In this document: positions 8,300 through 18,649 of the stretch, in pieces
Layout of the letters: each line of letters opens with the position of its first letter
Numbering within the stretch: position 1 is the stretch's first letter
DNA from: Actinacidiphila acididurans
GTDB taxonomy: Bacteria; Actinomycetota; Actinomycetes; Streptomycetales; Streptomycetaceae
DNA: 64,000 nt
NCBI RefSeq assembly: GCF_016918855.1
Contig: NZ_JADKYB010000034.1
Location: 1-64,000 of the forward strand
Reading direction: 5' to 3'
Program-made: the position numbers and the translations under genes
Notes under the pieces: generated by a model
The model's input: the letters and a program-made list of their open reading frames with translations, nothing else
Databases searched by the model: none
Told to the model about the DNA's origin: nothing

Positions 8300-9271
8300 T
8301 CACTCCCCCACCAGGGCGTCGAAGGCGCGGGAGAGTTCCTCGTCGGCCGTCTTCAGCTCCGGGTGGGCGTCGTAGTGGGCCAGCGCCTCCCGGGCGCCCT
8401 GCGAGAAGGACACCCGCGGCGCGAAACCCGGTACCAGGGACCGCAGTTTGGAGGTGTCGAAGAGCATCGAGTGCCGGAAGTCGTGTTCCAGTACGTCCGC
8501 CCAGCCGGGCACGTGGACGGCGATGGACTCGCTGGACCGGTGTCGCAGGACCGGGTCGCGCACGCCGGCCGCGGCGGCCAGCGTCAGGTGGATCTGATCC
8601 CAGGTGAGGATGTCGCCGCTGACCACGTTGACGCTCTCGCCGATCGCGTGGTCCAGGCCGAGCAGCGGCACGAACGCCCGCGCGAAGTCAGAGACGTGGG
8701 TGAGCGACCACAGCGACGTGCCGTCGCCGTGCACCACCACCGGCCGTCCGGCGCGCATCCGGTCCACCGCCGTCCAGCCCGCGAGCACCGGGATCACCGT
8801 GCGGTCGTAGGTGTGGAACGGCCGCACGGTCGTCAGCGGGAAGCCCGAGGTGCGGTGGGCGTCCTCCAGCAGCAGTTCGCAGGCGATCTTGTCCCGCGCG
8901 TAGCCGAAGACCGGTTGCCGGCGCGGACTGGACTCGGTGATCGGCAGGTTGGGCACCGGGCGGCCGAAGACCGAGCAGGTGCTGATGAAGACGTACTGAC
9001 CGGCCCGGCCGGCGAACAGCGCCGGGTGCGCGCGCACGTCGTCGGGGGTGAAGCCGACCCAGTTGACCACCGCGTCGAACTCCTCGTCGCCCATGACCCG
9101 CGCCAGCGCCTCGGGGTCGCGTACGTCGGCCCGCCACTGCCGTACGCCGCCGGCGACCGGGCGGGAGGGCTGCGAGCGGGTCACGACGGTCACCTCGGCC
9201 CCCGCGGCGACGGCGCCGGCCGCGGCCGCCGAGCCGATCATCCCGGCGCCGCCGAGGAACAGCACCCTCAT
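8300..9271 (-). CDS. NAD-dependent epimerase/dehydratase (extended SDR)
   Basis: The 323-residue protein opens with a Rossmann motif LFLGGAGMIGSAA (residues 4-16). STCSVFG precedes a YARDK segment giving the catalytic Tyr-x-x-x-Lys of extended SDRs (UDP-galactose epimerase-like). The pattern FHTYDR and LSHVSDFARA-type segments resemble reductases or epimerases acting on nucleotide-linked or free sugars. It overlaps the TIM epimerase gene by 4 bp and is the last gene of leftward unit A. Confidence 0.85.
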   Translation of the reverse strand: MRVLFLGGAGMIGSAAAAGAVAAGAEVTVVTRSQPSRPVAGGVRQWRADVRDPEALARVMGDEEFDAVVNWVGFTPDDVRAHPALFAGRAGQYVFISTCSVFGRPVPNLPITESSPRRQPVFGYARDKIACELLLEDAHRTSGFPLTTVRPFHTYDRTVIPVLAGWTAVDRMRAGRPVVVHGDGTSLWSLTHVSDFARAFVPLLGLDHAIGESVNVVSGDILTWDQIHLTLAAAAGVRDPVLRHRSSESIAVHVPGWADVLEHDFRHSMLFDTSKLRSLVPGFAPRVSFSQGAREALAHYDAHPELKTADEELSRAFDALVGE

Positions 9272-10059
9272 GACAGCTCCTCGGCCGGCGCCGGGACGTG
9301 CGCGCCGCGGGACAGCCCGCGGCCGGTCAGGTGGCGGTAGGAGCGGCGCAGGGCCTCGAAGGTGTCGATGTGCAGCCGTTCCAGCTCCACGATGTGCCAG
9401 CGCAGGCCGGACGGCGCGGTGAGGGTGCGGTCCCAGTCGATGCGGCCCTCGCCGATCGGCACCATCACGTCGTCCTCGTAACTGACCGCGGGACCGTCCT
9501 TGACATGCACCAGGCGTGCCCGACCGCCGAGCGAGGACAGCACCTCGGCCGGGTCCGCGCCGCCCATCACCGCCCAGTACGCGTCGAGTTCGACCAGCAC
9601 GCGGTCGTCCAGCAGCTCCAGCAGCAGGTCGTAGGCCCGTCGGCCGCCGAAGACCTGGGAGAACTCGGCGAAGTGGTTGTGGTAGGCGACGCGCATGCCG
9701 CGCCCGGCCGCGCGCTCCGCCGCCTCGTTGACCCGCTCGACACCGCGGCGCACCGCGTCGGGCGAGTCGAACTCCTCGCGTTCCATGCTCCACACGAGGA
9801 TCCCGGCGCCCAGTTCCTCGTTGGTGTCCAGCAGCGCCTCGCCGTCCCGGCCGGCCGGGAACGGGGTGTGCGCGCTGGTCAGGGTGAGCCCGGCCGCGGA
9901 AATGGCGTCCCGGACCCGGGCCGGCCCGAAGTGCTCGACCAGGCCGTAGGTCTCGACCCCGAGGTAACCGAGGTCCGCCAGCCGGGCCAGGGTGCCCTCC
10001 AGGTCGGCCCGTGCCTGGTCCAGCACGGTGTACGTCATGACGCCGAGGCCGGCTGTCAT
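9268..10059 (-). CDS. Sugar phosphate isomerase/epimerase, TIM barrel (2)
   Basis: The 263-residue xylose-isomerase-like TIM barrel carries YHNHFAEF, VELDAYWAVMGGAD and LVHVKDG, the same active-site pattern as the paralogue at 3328. Start ATG 10059 was preferred over an in-frame ATG at 10110 because GGAGGAGG sits 5 nt upstream of it. Beside ThuA-like and Gfo/Idh/MocA enzymes it may epimerise or beta-eliminate a 3-keto-sugar or glycoside; this is inference from known 3-keto-glycoside pathways. Confidence 0.87.
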   Translation of the reverse strand: MTAGLGVMTYTVLDQARADLEGTLARLADLGYLGVETYGLVEHFGPARVRDAISAAGLTLTSAHTPFPAGRDGEALLDTNEELGAGILVWSMEREEFDSPDAVRRGVERVNEAAERAAGRGMRVAYHNHFAEFSQVFGGRRAYDLLLELLDDRVLVELDAYWAVMGGADPAEVLSSLGGRARLVHVKDGPAVSYEDDVMVPIGEGRIDWDRTLTAPSGLRWHIVELERLHIDTFEALRRSYRHLTGRGLSRGAHVPAPAEELS

Positions 10060-10102
10060 GTCTCCTCCTCCGTCCGGGCCCGCGGGTCCGGTGTTCGTCG
10101 GG

Positions 10103-10777
10103 TCAGTCACGGCCGGCCGCCCACAGCAGCGCCTGCCGGACCAGGGCGCGCACCGGGGGCTCGCCCCAGGAACGCATGTCGTGGCCCAGCGCGAGGTACA
10201 CCACCCGCCCGGCGCCGGCCTCGCGGGCGTACAGCACCGGGATGACGGCGCCGTCCGCCCGGTGCCGTTGCGCGAGCACCGTCACGTTGTCGTCGGCCAG
10301 CTCGAACTCGTAGTACTCGTCGAAGAGTTCGAAGTCGGACAGGCCCCGGGTGACCGGGTGGTCCGCGACGATCTCGATGGTGTGGCGGCCCTCGTGGTGG
10401 CCCGGCCCGTGCGACAGGTAGCGGTTGCCGAGCAGCTCGAACAGCGGCCGGTCGGCCGGGTCGAGGCCGTCGCCCCGCCAGCCCATGATGTTGGCGCCGT
10501 GCACCCCCACGAGCCCCTTGCCGGCCCGCACCGCGTCGGCCAGCGCCTGCTGCTGCTCGGTCGCGAAGTGCCCGCCGGCGGTGTAGAAGAGGTACACGTC
10601 CGCCTCGGCGGTCTCCGGCCGCGGGTCGACGAAGCGGCTGGTGCCCATGGCCTTGCGGGTGGCGAATCCGGCCTCGATCCCGAGCTGCTGGAAGACCCCG
10701 GCGGCGGCGAGCAGATCGTGGTGGATGTCGTCGCCGTTCACAACGACCATGGCTCTCGGTGTCGGAAGGTGGGGCAT
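10103..10777 (-). CDS. ThuA-like (trehalose-utilisation family) protein (1)
   Basis: The 224-residue protein belongs to the ThuA/class I amidotransferase-like fold: NGDDIHHDL near the N-terminus, VHGANIMGW, NRYLSHGPGHHEGRH, and a C-terminal LGHDMRSWGEPPVRALVRQALLWAAG. ThuA proteins process 3-oxo-sugars in disaccharide catabolism. ATG 10777 is chosen because AGGAGA precedes it; a GTG 12 nt upstream is less likely. A paralogue with the same C-terminal GHDMR.WGEP signature lies at 16787. Confidence 0.85.
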   Translation of the reverse strand: MPHLPTPRAMVVVNGDDIHHDLLAAAGVFQQLGIEAGFATRKAMGTSRFVDPRPETAEADVYLFYTAGGHFATEQQQALADAVRAGKGLVGVHGANIMGWRGDGLDPADRPLFELLGNRYLSHGPGHHEGRHTIEIVADHPVTRGLSDFELFDEYYEFELADDNVTVLAQRHRADGAVIPVLYAREAGAGRVVYLALGHDMRSWGEPPVRALVRQALLWAAGRD

Positions 10778-10871
10778 GGCTCTCCTCACGGGAACGTGAC
10801 GGGCAAGTGGTGCGGGACGCGGTAAGGGTCGGCCGGCCCGGGACGGCCCGGGCGGGCTCCGGCGCCGCGGC

Positions 10872-12545
10872 TCAGACCGGCTTCAGCCGCAGCGCGACCA
10901 CCGGGTTGGGCACCGGACTGAAGTAGGGGTCCTGCGGCGTGGGGAAGCCGGTCGCCTTCGCCGTGCTCCAGTTGCCGTAGCTGCCCCAGTAGAACATCGG
11001 TATCCAGGGCAGGTTCTCGACGAAGATCTTCTCGATGCCGTCCAGGATCTGCTGCCGCTGTGCGTCCGTGGTCGCGTTCGGGTACTCCTTGAACAGCCCC
11101 GCGGCCTCGTCGTTGCGGAACCGCTCGATGTTCTGGAACGTCGGCGTCGCCTTGCCGATCGGGTAGTACAGGTTGGGGTTGATCGTGTCGTTGTAGTACG
11201 AGAAGGCGCGCGGCGCGGAGTTGACCGGGTAGCCCATCGTGGAGTCGAAGTCGCCCTTGCCGGTGCGGGTGTTGATGTCCGACACCGTGGTGGTGTCGAT
11301 GGTGAGCTTGATGCCGATGTCCTTGAGCTGGGAGACCAGCACCTGCACGCGGGAGGCGATGTCGGTGTACGCCGCCGGGAAGGTGATGGAGAACTCCAGG
11401 CGCTTGCCGCCCTTGTGGTAGTAGCCGTCGCCGCCCTTGGCGTATCCGGCGTCCACCAGGGTCTGGTGTGCCTTGGCGACGTCCTGGACGAAGTCGACGC
11501 CCTTGTACTGCGGGGCGACCGACGCGGCGTAGGCGGGCATCGGCAGCCCGGTGACGCTGGTGGCGGGCGGCGAGGCGCTGGCCGCGCCGACCTGCTTGCG
11601 GTTGACGCCGAGGCTGATCGCCTGGCGCACCGCGAGGTCGCTCAGCGGCCAGCGCTCCAGGTTGGGGATGAGCCCGTCGGTGCCGGCCAGCGGCGCCCAG
11701 TAGTTGTTGTGCTTGCTGCGGCTGAGGTAGGTCCGGTCCGCGTTCGCGATGTACGTGCCGCCCCAGTCCGCGATCCCCTGCACGAGCGCGTTGGTCATGC
11801 TCTCGTTGTCCTTGTACGCCACGAACCGCAGCGCCTTGATCTGCGCCTTCGGCTGCCAGTAGGCCTCGTTGCGGACCAGGGTGAAGCTCTGCGCGGAGAA
11901 CTGGTCGAGCTTGAACGGCCCGGTGCCGACCGGGTCGGCGTCGGTGTACTTCGTCGGGTCGGCGACCTTGGACCAGATGTGCCGGGAGACGATCGGAGCC
12001 GACACCACATTGGTGAAGAACTGCTCCGAGGGCACGGGGAAGGTGAACACCACCCGGTCCGGGCCCGGCGAGGTGACCGAGGTGAAGTCGACGCCGAGCA
12101 GGTTCAGCCCGGGGTACTTCTTCAGCATGGTGTACGTGAACACCACGTCGTCGGCGGAGAAGGGCTCGCCGTCGGTCCACTTCACGCCGGACTGGAGGTC
12201 CAGGGTGAGGGTCTTGTTGCCGTTCGACCAGTTCCAGGACCGGGCCAGCCAGGGGATGTCGTGGCCGATGTTGACGGTGTTGATCTGCACCAGCGGCTCG
12301 TAGATGAAGCCGCCCGATCCCTGCGAGGTGTACGTCAGCCCCTGGGCGGTGTTGGCCAGGAACGGGTTGAAGACCTTGGTGAGGTTGTCGGACTGGGCCG
12401 CCACCGTCAGCATGCCCTTGCCGCCGGAGGCGCCGCCGGACGGCTGACAGGCGGACAGGGCGAGGGCGCCGGCGCCGGCCAGCGCGCCCGCGAGAAGACC
12501 GCGTCTCGTGATGCCGGACGCGAGGGGCGACTGCGAAGTGGTCAC
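10872..12545 (-). CDS. ABC transporter substrate-binding lipoprotein, family 5 (Dpp/Opp type)
   Basis: The 557-residue family-5 binding protein starts at GTG 12545 with AAGGAG 9 nt upstream. The N-terminus has a twin-arginine motif ([10 protein letters not shown]) and a lipobox LSAC, so it should be exported through Tat and lipid-anchored outside the membrane. Characteristic segments are [16 protein letters not shown] and GTGPFKL. Family 5 proteins bind peptides but also oligosaccharides and other solutes. In this context a glycoside, amino sugar or glycated compound is plausible. It works with the permeases and ATPases at 12628-16783. Confidence 0.92.
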   Translation of the reverse strand: MTTSQSPLASGITRRGLLAGALAGAGALALSACQPSGGASGGKGMLTVAAQSDNLTKVFNPFLANTAQGLTYTSQGSGGFIYEPLVQINTVNIGHDIPWLARSWNWSNGNKTLTLDLQSGVKWTDGEPFSADDVVFTYTMLKKYPGLNLLGVDFTSVTSPGPDRVVFTFPVPSEQFFTNVVSAPIVSRHIWSKVADPTKYTDADPVGTGPFKLDQFSAQSFTLVRNEAYWQPKAQIKALRFVAYKDNESMTNALVQGIADWGGTYIANADRTYLSRSKHNNYWAPLAGTDGLIPNLERWPLSDLAVRQAISLGVNRKQVGAASASPPATSVTGLPMPAYAASVAPQYKGVDFVQDVAKAHQTLVDAGYAKGGDGYYHKGGKRLEFSITFPAAYTDIASRVQVLVSQLKDIGIKLTIDTTTVSDINTRTGKGDFDSTMGYPVNSAPRAFSYYNDTINPNLYYPIGKATPTFQNIERFRNDEAAGLFKEYPNATTDAQRQQILDGIEKIFVENLPWIPMFYWGSYGNWSTAKATGFPTPQDPYFSPVPNPVVALRLKPV

Positions 12546-12627
12546 GTGCGTCTGCTCCTTGGGAGTGGGGACAGCGGAATGGCGTAGGTGGGGAGGGGAG
12601 GGGCCGGCGACGGCCGCCCGTCGCTGG

Positions 12628-13764
12628 TCAGGACGCGCCGGGAGCGGGGGCGTCGGAGGCGGTGGTCCCGGGGGCGGTGGTCCCGGGGGCGGCGCCCGGG
12701 GACGCGGCGTCCTGCGCGTAGAGCCAGCACCGGGCGGTGTGGCCGGGAGAGATCTCGAAGGGCTCCGGGGCCTGTTCGGCGCAGCGCGCCATCGCGTACG
12801 GGCAGCGCGGGTGGAACCGGCAGCCGGACGGCGGGTCGATGAGGCTGGGCGGCTGCCCGATGTCACGGACCCGTTCGGCCGTCCGGGCCGGGTCGGGCGC
12901 GGAGGAGATCAGCAACTGGGTGTAAGGGTGGGCGGCCTGCTGGGTCACCGCCTCCGACGGGCCGCTCTCCACGAGCTGTCCCGCGTACATCACCGCGGTG
13001 TCGGTGGCGAAGTAGCGGGCGGACGCGATGTCGTGGGTGACGTAGAGCATCGCGGCGTTGCGCTCCTCGGTGAGGCGGCGCAGCAGGTTCAGCACGCCCA
13101 GCCGGATGGAGACGTCGAGGCTGGAGACCGGTTCGTCGGCGAGGAAGACGTCCGGGTCGGCGGCCAGCGCCCGGGCGATCGACAACCGCTGCAACTGCCC
13201 GCCGGACAGTTCGTGCGGGTACTTCGCGGTGAACTGGCGCGGTGGCACCAGGTTGATCTGTGTGAGCAGGTCGTCGATGACGGCGTCACGGTCCTTGCCG
13301 CGGCTGCCGGGGTGGTGCAGCGCGACGGCGCGGTTGAGGGTGCCGGCGATGGTGGCCACCGGGTTGAAGGAGGCGAAGGGGTCCTGGAGGATCAACTGCA
13401 CCTTGCGGACGTGCTCGCGAAAGGCCCGCCCGCGCAGCGCGTGGACGCTCTGTCCGTGCAGCCGCACCTCCCCGCCGGTGAGCGGGTAGAGCTGGGCGAG
13501 CAGCCGGGCCAGGGTGGACTTGCCGGAGCCGGACTCGCCGACCAGGGCGGTGATCCGGCCCGCGTACAGGCTCAGGGTCACGTCCTCCACGGCGTGCACC
13601 ACCCGGCGGGGGGTCCCGCGCCGGGGCAGGCCGCCGCGCACCGGGAAGTGCTTGGTCACATGGACGGCCTCCAGCACGGGCCGCGGGTCCGCGGAGCCGG
13701 TTCCGGCCGCGGCTTCCGGGCGGGCGCCGCCGGCCGGCGTGGGCACCGTGGTCTCACCGCTCAT
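12628..13764 (-). CDS. ABC transporter ATPase, DppF/OppF-like
   Basis: The 378-residue ATPase has Walker [10 protein letters not shown], a Q-loop [12 protein letters not shown], signature LSGGQLQR, and Walker [13 protein letters not shown]. It also has the C-terminal oligopeptide-transporter Cys cluster ([14 protein letters not shown]) usual in Dpp/Opp ATPases. The C-terminus is a low-complexity Ala/Pro/Thr tail. The ATG overlaps the preceding fusion gene by 4 bp. It is the second nucleotide-binding subunit of the importer. Confidence 0.93.
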   Translation of the reverse strand: MSGETTVPTPAGGARPEAAAGTGSADPRPVLEAVHVTKHFPVRGGLPRRGTPRRVVHAVEDVTLSLYAGRITALVGESGSGKSTLARLLAQLYPLTGGEVRLHGQSVHALRGRAFREHVRKVQLILQDPFASFNPVATIAGTLNRAVALHHPGSRGKDRDAVIDDLLTQINLVPPRQFTAKYPHELSGGQLQRLSIARALAADPDVFLADEPVSSLDVSIRLGVLNLLRRLTEERNAAMLYVTHDIASARYFATDTAVMYAGQLVESGPSEAVTQQAAHPYTQLLISSAPDPARTAERVRDIGQPPSLIDPPSGCRFHPRCPYAMARCAEQAPEPFEISPGHTARCWLYAQDAASPGAAPGTTAPGTTASDAPAPGAS

Positions 13765-15806
13765 CGGGTCTCACCTGTCGCCAGTTCGTTCGTGGTGGTC
13801 TCGGGCACGGAGTGCAGCAGGCAGGCCGCGAGCGTGCCGCGCGCGCCGGGCTCGCCCACCTGGAGCAGTTCGGGCACCTTCGTGGCGCAGGCGTCGAAGG
13901 CGTGCGGGCAGCGGGTGCGGAAGGCGCAGCCGCTGGGCAGCCGGCGCAGGTCGGGCGGGGAGCCGACGATGCCGGTCAGCTCCCGCTTCGGGCCGCCCAG
14001 GGTGGGGAAGGAGCCGAGCAGGCCCTGGCTGTAGGGGTGCTGCGGGTGGCGGTAGAAGTCCTCGGCCGGCGCCATCTCGACGACCTTGCCGCCGTACATC
14101 ACCGCGATGGTGTCGGACAGTTCGATCAGCAGCGACAGGTCGTGGGTGATGAAGACCACCGAGAAGCCGAGCCGGTCCTTCAGCTCCATGATCTTCTCGA
14201 TGATCTGGCGCTGGATGACCACGTCGAGGGCGGTGGTCGGCTCGTCCATCACGATGATCTCGGGGTCCAGGGCGAGCCCGATGGCGATCATCGCGCGCTG
14301 GCGCATCCCGCCGGACAGTTCGTGCGGGTAGGAGCTCGCGCGGTCCGCCGGGATGCCGACGATGTCGAGCAGTTCGAGCACGCGGGCGGCGCGTTCGGGC
14401 GCGGCCATCCGCGGCCGGTGGGCCACGATCACGTCCTCGATCTGGGCGCCGATCCGCAGCACGGGGTTGAGCGCGTGCATGGCCGACTGGAAGACGATCG
14501 ACAGTTCCTCCCAGCGGAACTCCCGCAGTTCGGCTTCGTCCATGGCCAGCACGTCCACGCCGCGCCCGTCCGGCGCGGTGTAGCGGATCTCGCCCCGGGC
14601 GATCTCGGCCGGCGGCTTGTGCAGGCGGGTGATGGCGTAGGCGAGGGTGGACTTGCCGGAGCCGGACTCACCGGCGATGCCCAGGACCTCGCCGCGGCGC
14701 AGGGCGAAGGACACGTCGCTGACCGCCCGGGTCCGGCCGCCCTCGCTCACGTACTCCACCCGCAGGTCCCGGACCTGGAGCACCACGTCGGTGCTGTCCT
14801 GGGTGAAGGGTGCCGGGGCCGGCCGCGGGACCGGGGCGGTGCGGTGCCGCCTCCCGCGGGGACGGCCGGCCCGCACCTGGCCGCGCTGGGCCTTCTTGGT
14901 GCCGATGCCGGCCTGCCGCAGCCGCGGGTTGATGAACTCGTCGATGCCGAAGTTGACCAGGGACAGCGCCGTGCCCAGCACCGCGATGGCCAGTCCGGCC
15001 GGCACGAACCACCACCACGCACCGGTCAGCAGGGCGCTGCCGGTCTGCGCCCAGTACAGGATCGTGCCCCAGGACCACTGCGTGACGTCGGCGAGGCCGA
15101 GGAAGGCCAGGCTGGCCTGGGTGAGGATGGCCGCGGTCACGGTCCCCAGGAAGGAGGCGGCGATCACCGCGACCTGGTTGGGCAGGATGTCCTTGACGAT
15201 GATCCGCCAGGTCGGCTCGCCGGTGGCGCGGGCGGCCTCCACGAAGTCGCGTTTGCGCAACGACAGGGTCTGCGCGCGCAGCACCCGCGCGCCCCAGGCC
15301 CAGCCGGTGACGGTGATGACCAGGATGATGCCGAGCGAGCCGCTGTGCGGCAGGTAGGCGGCCAGGATGATGGTCAGCGGCAGGCTGGGCAGCACCAGGA
15401 ACACGTTGGCGAGCAGCGACAGCACCTCGTCGCCGATGCCGCCGACGTAGCCGGCGGTGACGCCGACCACCACCGACAGCACGGTGGTCAGCACCGCGGC
15501 GCCGATGCCGACGAACATCGAGGCCCGGGCGCCGTAGAGCATCTGCGACAGCACGTCCTGGCCGTTCTGGGTGGTGCCCAGCCAGTGAGCGGCGGACGGC
15601 CCGGCGAGCGTGGTGTCGCTGACCGCCGAGGGGTCGTACGGTGATATCCACGGCGCGATGATCGCCAGCACCACGAAGATCAGCACGATGATCACACCGC
15701 TGAGGGTCAGCGGCGAGCGCAACAGGCGCAGCCAGAGGCGGGCGGGTCCGGCGGAGGACTCGGCGGGCGCGTCGGCCTCGGCCAGGGCAGCGGCTTGCAG
15801 GGCCAT
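13761..15806 (-). CDS. Fused ABC permease-ATPase (DppC-DppD)
   Basis: The single 681-residue frame joins an inner-membrane permease to an ATPase. Residues about 30-300 have several hydrophobic segments ([18 protein letters not shown] first) and the EAA-type loop [12 protein letters not shown] basic, Pro-rich linker of about 30 residues follows, then an ATPase with Walker [18 protein letters not shown], Walker [13 protein letters not shown] and a Cys-rich C-terminus. GGGAG-like ribosome binding sequence precedes ATG 15806. Dipeptide-type permease/ATP-binding fusions are known in actinomycetes, so this is unlikely to be an assembly error. Confidence 0.92.
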   Translation of the reverse strand: MALQAAALAEADAPAESSAGPARLWLRLLRSPLTLSGVIIVLIFVVLAIIAPWISPYDPSAVSDTTLAGPSAAHWLGTTQNGQDVLSQMLYGARASMFVGIGAAVLTTVLSVVVGVTAGYVGGIGDEVLSLLANVFLVLPSLPLTIILAAYLPHSGSLGIILVITVTGWAWGARVLRAQTLSLRKRDFVEAARATGEPTWRIIVKDILPNQVAVIAASFLGTVTAAILTQASLAFLGLADVTQWSWGTILYWAQTGSALLTGAWWWFVPAGLAIAVLGTALSLVNFGIDEFINPRLRQAGIGTKKAQRGQVRAGRPRGRRHRTAPVPRPAPAPFTQDSTDVVLQVRDLRVEYVSEGGRTRAVSDVSFALRRGEVLGIAGESGSGKSTLAYAITRLHKPPAEIARGEIRYTAPDGRGVDVLAMDEAELREFRWEELSIVFQSAMHALNPVLRIGAQIEDVIVAHRPRMAAPERAARVLELLDIVGIPADRASSYPHELSGGMRQRAMIAIGLALDPEIIVMDEPTTALDVVIQRQIIEKIMELKDRLGFSVVFITHDLSLLIELSDTIAVMYGGKVVEMAPAEDFYRHPQHPYSQGLLGSFPTLGGPKRELTGIVGSPPDLRRLPSGCAFRTRCPHAFDACATKVPELLQVGEPGARGTLAACLLHSVPETTTNELATGETR

Positions 15807-15808
15807 GA

Positions 15809-16783
15809 TCAGCTCTCCCTTGTCCTGGGATCGAGGAAGACGTACGCGAGGTCGGCGACCAGGTTCGCCAGCAGGACCAGCACCGTGATGAGCAGGAAGA
15901 TCGCCGACATCAGCGGGTAGTCGGCCGACTGCGCGGCCTTGAACAGCACCGAGCCGATCCCGGGATAGTTGAAGACGACCTCGGTGACGATGGAGCCGCC
16001 GATGACGAAGCCCAGCGACATCGCGAAGCCCGACAGCGAGGGCAGCATCGCGTTGCGGGCCGCGTAGGTGTACATCACCCGGCGCCGGGACAGGCCCTTG
16101 GCCTCGGCGAGCCGGACGTAGTCCTCGCTGAGCGTGGTGACCATCATGTTCCGCATGCCGATCAGCCAGCCGCCGATGGAGGCCACGGTGATCGTCGCGG
16201 CCGGCAGCACCGCGTAGTTCAGCGCGCTGGTGATGAAGCCGGCGTTCAGCCCGATGTGCTGGTCCAGCGCGTAACCGCCGGACAGCGGGAACCACTTGAA
16301 GGTGATCGCGAACAGGTAGACCATGATGATCGCGAACCAGAAGTACGGGATGGACGACAGGAACGTCGTGACCGGGACCAGCGAGTCCAGCCAGCTCCCG
16401 CGCTTCCAGCCGGCCAGCATGCCCAGCGCGGTGCCGATGACGAAGCCGAGCACCGTGCAGATGGTGACCAGGATCAGGGTCCAGTACATGGACTGCCCGA
16501 GCACCGTGCTGACCTTCGACGGGTAGTACGCGTACGAGGTGCCGAAGTTTCCGGTGAACACGCTGTGCCAGTAACTGAGGTACTGCTGCCAGAGGTTCTG
16601 GTCCGACTGGCCGAACAGCACCCGCAGGGCGTGCACGGCGGACGGGCTGAGCTTGCCGTGGAACTGGTTGATCAGGTTGTCCGCCGGATTGCCCGGCATG
16701 ATCCGCGGGATGAGGAAGTTGAGGCTGATGGCCGCCCACGCGGTGAGCAGGTAGAAGAAGACCTTCCGCAGGATGGTGCGCAC
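15809..16783 (-). CDS. ABC transporter permease, DppB-like
   Basis: The 324-residue permease starts at GTG 16783 with GAAGGGAA just upstream. It has the DppB/OppB N-terminal membrane segment, the conserved MPGNPAD after the first helix, about six membrane segments, and an EAA loop with RLAEAKGLSRRRVMYTYAARNA, ending DPRTRES. It lies 2 bp from the fusion gene and 3 bp from the ThuA-like gene upstream, so all are co-transcribed. Confidence 0.93.
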   Translation of the reverse strand: MRTILRKVFFYLLTAWAAISLNFLIPRIMPGNPADNLINQFHGKLSPSAVHALRVLFGQSDQNLWQQYLSYWHSVFTGNFGTSYAYYPSKVSTVLGQSMYWTLILVTICTVLGFVIGTALGMLAGWKRGSWLDSLVPVTTFLSSIPYFWFAIIMVYLFAITFKWFPLSGGYALDQHIGLNAGFITSALNYAVLPAATITVASIGGWLIGMRNMMVTTLSEDYVRLAEAKGLSRRRVMYTYAARNAMLPSLSGFAMSLGFVIGGSIVTEVVFNYPGIGSVLFKAAQSADYPLMSAIFLLITVLVLLANLVADLAYVFLDPRTRES

Positions 16784-16786
16784 CGG

Positions 16787-17521
16787 TCAGTTCCCTTCGC
16801 GGTCCGGACGGGACGCCCAGCGAGCGGCGCGGCGTACCAGCCGGCGCACCGCGGGCTCGCCCCACACCCGCATGTCGTGGCCGAACTGGAGGTAGCAGAC
16901 CCGGCCCAGTCCGTACCGGCGGACGTGAACGAGCGGTTCGGCGCCGTCGCCGGTCTCGCGCCAGGCCAGCACCCGCACGTCGTCGGCGGTGCGCAGCCGG
17001 TAGTGCTCGTGGGTCACCTCGAAGGACGCGATGCCCGAGGTCAGTTCGTGGTCCGGGTCGAGCCGCACCTCGAACCGGCTCTCGTGCGGCCGCGGACCGT
17101 GCGAGAGGTAGTGGCCGCCGAGCAGCCCGGCCAGCAGCCGGTCACCTTCGTCCCACTGCTCCGGCGGGGAGGCCGGCACCGTCGTGGAATGCAGTGCGAC
17201 CAGGCCGCAGCCGCCCCGCACGGCCTGCGCGAGGGCCTGGCGCTGCCCGGTGGTGAACCGGCCCAGGGCGGTGTACAGAACCACCACGTCCGCCTCGTCC
17301 GCGCCGTCCAGCGGGGCGGTGCCGAGCCCGGTCCGGGTCGCGAAGCCTTCGTCGGTCAGCGCGTCCTGCAATGCGCCCGCCGCGGTGAACAGGTCCTCGT
17401 ACACATCGTCGCCGCTGATCAGGGCGAGTGCGGTGGGCCCGGCGCGCCGGGCCTCCCGGGCCCGGCGGGGCTGGATTGTCTGCATGCGGTGGCTCGATTC
17501 AGTAGGTGGAGCGCAATTCAC
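16787..17521 (-). CDS. ThuA-like protein (2)
   Basis: The product is 244 residues if read from GTG 17521, which has GGAG 8 nt upstream and overlaps the oxidoreductase gene by 23 bp. ATG 17485 (232 residues) is an alternative that better matches the length of the paralogue at 10103. Family features are ISGDDVYEDL, GGHYLSHGPRPHESR and GHDMRVWGEPAVRRLVRRAARWA. It is the second ThuA-like enzyme in the regulon and directly precedes the permease gene. Start choice is uncertain; family is fairly sure. Confidence 0.82.
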   Translation of the reverse strand: MNCAPPTESSHRMQTIQPRRAREARRAGPTALALISGDDVYEDLFTAAGALQDALTDEGFATRTGLGTAPLDGADEADVVVLYTALGRFTTGQRQALAQAVRGGCGLVALHSTTVPASPPEQWDEGDRLLAGLLGGHYLSHGPRPHESRFEVRLDPDHELTSGIASFEVTHEHYRLRTADDVRVLAWRETGDGAEPLVHVRRYGLGRVCYLQFGHDMRVWGEPAVRRLVRRAARWASRPDREGN

Positions 17522-18602
17522 CGGACGGGCTCCAGAAGCCCGCTGCGCGCCCGCTGGTCAGGGCGTTGTCCATCCGGTCCAGGGGCAGCGGCACCCGCCG
17601 CCGGGACCGGCTGCTCTCGTAGGTGGCGAAGATCAGCTCCGCGCCCCGCAGCCCTTGGTCGGCGTGCAGGGCGGGACGGCGGCCGGTGCGCAGCGACGCG
17701 GTCAGGTCGCGAAGGGCCTCGGCGGTGCCGGCGGTGATCGCCGGGTCCACGCCGCGGTCCCAGTGCGCGGGATCGGTGTCGAAGGGTGAGCGGTACTCCA
17801 GGTCGTCCTTGCCGAAGCGCCGCAGTACGGCTCCGGCGCCGCGGACGACGGCCCGGCCGCGAGTGCCCTGGACGATCAGCCCGAGGCCGTTCTCCGGGTT
17901 GAGCACGGGGGTGTGCGGTTCGCGGCCGGTCAGGACGGTGGCCTGCACGCCGTCAGGCCAGCCGATCCGGGTGAGCGAGGCGGTCTCGGTGAAGACGCCG
18001 TAGACGTAGCGGTTGACGGAGACGTCGATCTGGCCCATCACCCATGCCGGGGCGGCGTCCCCCCGGTGGAAGAGGATCAGGTCGACGATGTGGGTCCCCC
18101 AGTCGAAGAGGTTGGGGCAGTAGCCCTCGATCGTGACGACCTCGCCGATCTCGCCCTGCGCGATCCACTCCCGGGCCTGCCGTTGCACCGGATCGAAGCG
18201 GCGCTGGAGGTTGAAGGTCAGCACCACCCCGGCTGCCGCGGCGCCCGCGACCATCTGCCCGGCCTCGCCGTAGTTCAGCGCGATCGGCTTCTCGCAGTGC
18301 ACCGCGCGGGCGCCGGCCCCGACCGCCGCCGCGACCGCCTCGGCGTGCGAGTCCGGGGGCGTGCAGACGCTGACCAGGTCCGGCCGGGTGGCCGCGAGCA
18401 GTTCGCGGACATCGCGGTGGACCGCTGGAATACCCAGTTCGGTGGCCAGGGCGCGGGCCCGGTCCGCCGCCACGTCCGCCACGCCGGCCAGCCGCACCCC
18501 GGCGGTGGCCGCGTAGCCGAGTGCGTGCACCCTGCCCTGCGAGCCGGCCCCGATGACCACCGCCGAGAACTGCGGATCGGCGTGCCGTGCGGAGTGCTCC
18601 AT
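17499..18602 (-). CDS. Gfo/Idh/MocA-family oxidoreductase (3)
   Basis: The 367-residue protein has an N-terminal Rossmann motif VVIGAGSQGRVHA, catalytic CEKPIALN, and LFDWGTHIVDLILF, the Asp-x-x-x-His arrangement of the family. GGGGAGG precedes ATG 18602. It is the first gene of unit A and lies 38 bp from operator motif 18640-18649. It probably dehydrogenates the imported sugar or cyclitol, feeding the ThuA and TIM enzymes downstream; this is inference from gene order. Confidence 0.9.
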   Translation of the reverse strand: MEHSARHADPQFSAVVIGAGSQGRVHALGYAATAGVRLAGVADVAADRARALATELGIPAVHRDVRELLAATRPDLVSVCTPPDSHAEAVAAAVGAGARAVHCEKPIALNYGEAGQMVAGAAAAGVVLTFNLQRRFDPVQRQAREWIAQGEIGEVVTIEGYCPNLFDWGTHIVDLILFHRGDAAPAWVMGQIDVSVNRYVYGVFTETASLTRIGWPDGVQATVLTGREPHTPVLNPENGLGLIVQGTRGRAVVRGAGAVLRRFGKDDLEYRSPFDTDPAHWDRGVDPAITAGTAEALRDLTASLRTGRRPALHADQGLRGAELIFATYESSRSRRRVPLPLDRMDNALTSGRAAGFWSPSGELRSTY

Positions 18603-18639
18603 GAACTGCCTCCCCTCCAGGACACAGGGTGTGCCAAAT

Positions 18640-18649
18640 GCATACCACT
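18640..18649. promoter_or_regulatory. Putative GntR operator upstream of unit A
   Basis: GCATACCACT here is identical to 8263-8272 upstream of unit B. It lies 38 bp before the ATG of the oxidoreductase at 18602 in the 252-bp divergent gap, a position where a bound repressor would block transcription. Confidence 0.55.

Noticed and set aside
15780-16865. Continuation of the permease-ATPase frame upstream of 15806
   Set aside because: The upstream part is an out-of-frame shadow of the DppB-like gene; the real start at 15806 has a ribosome site and a normal permease N-terminus.
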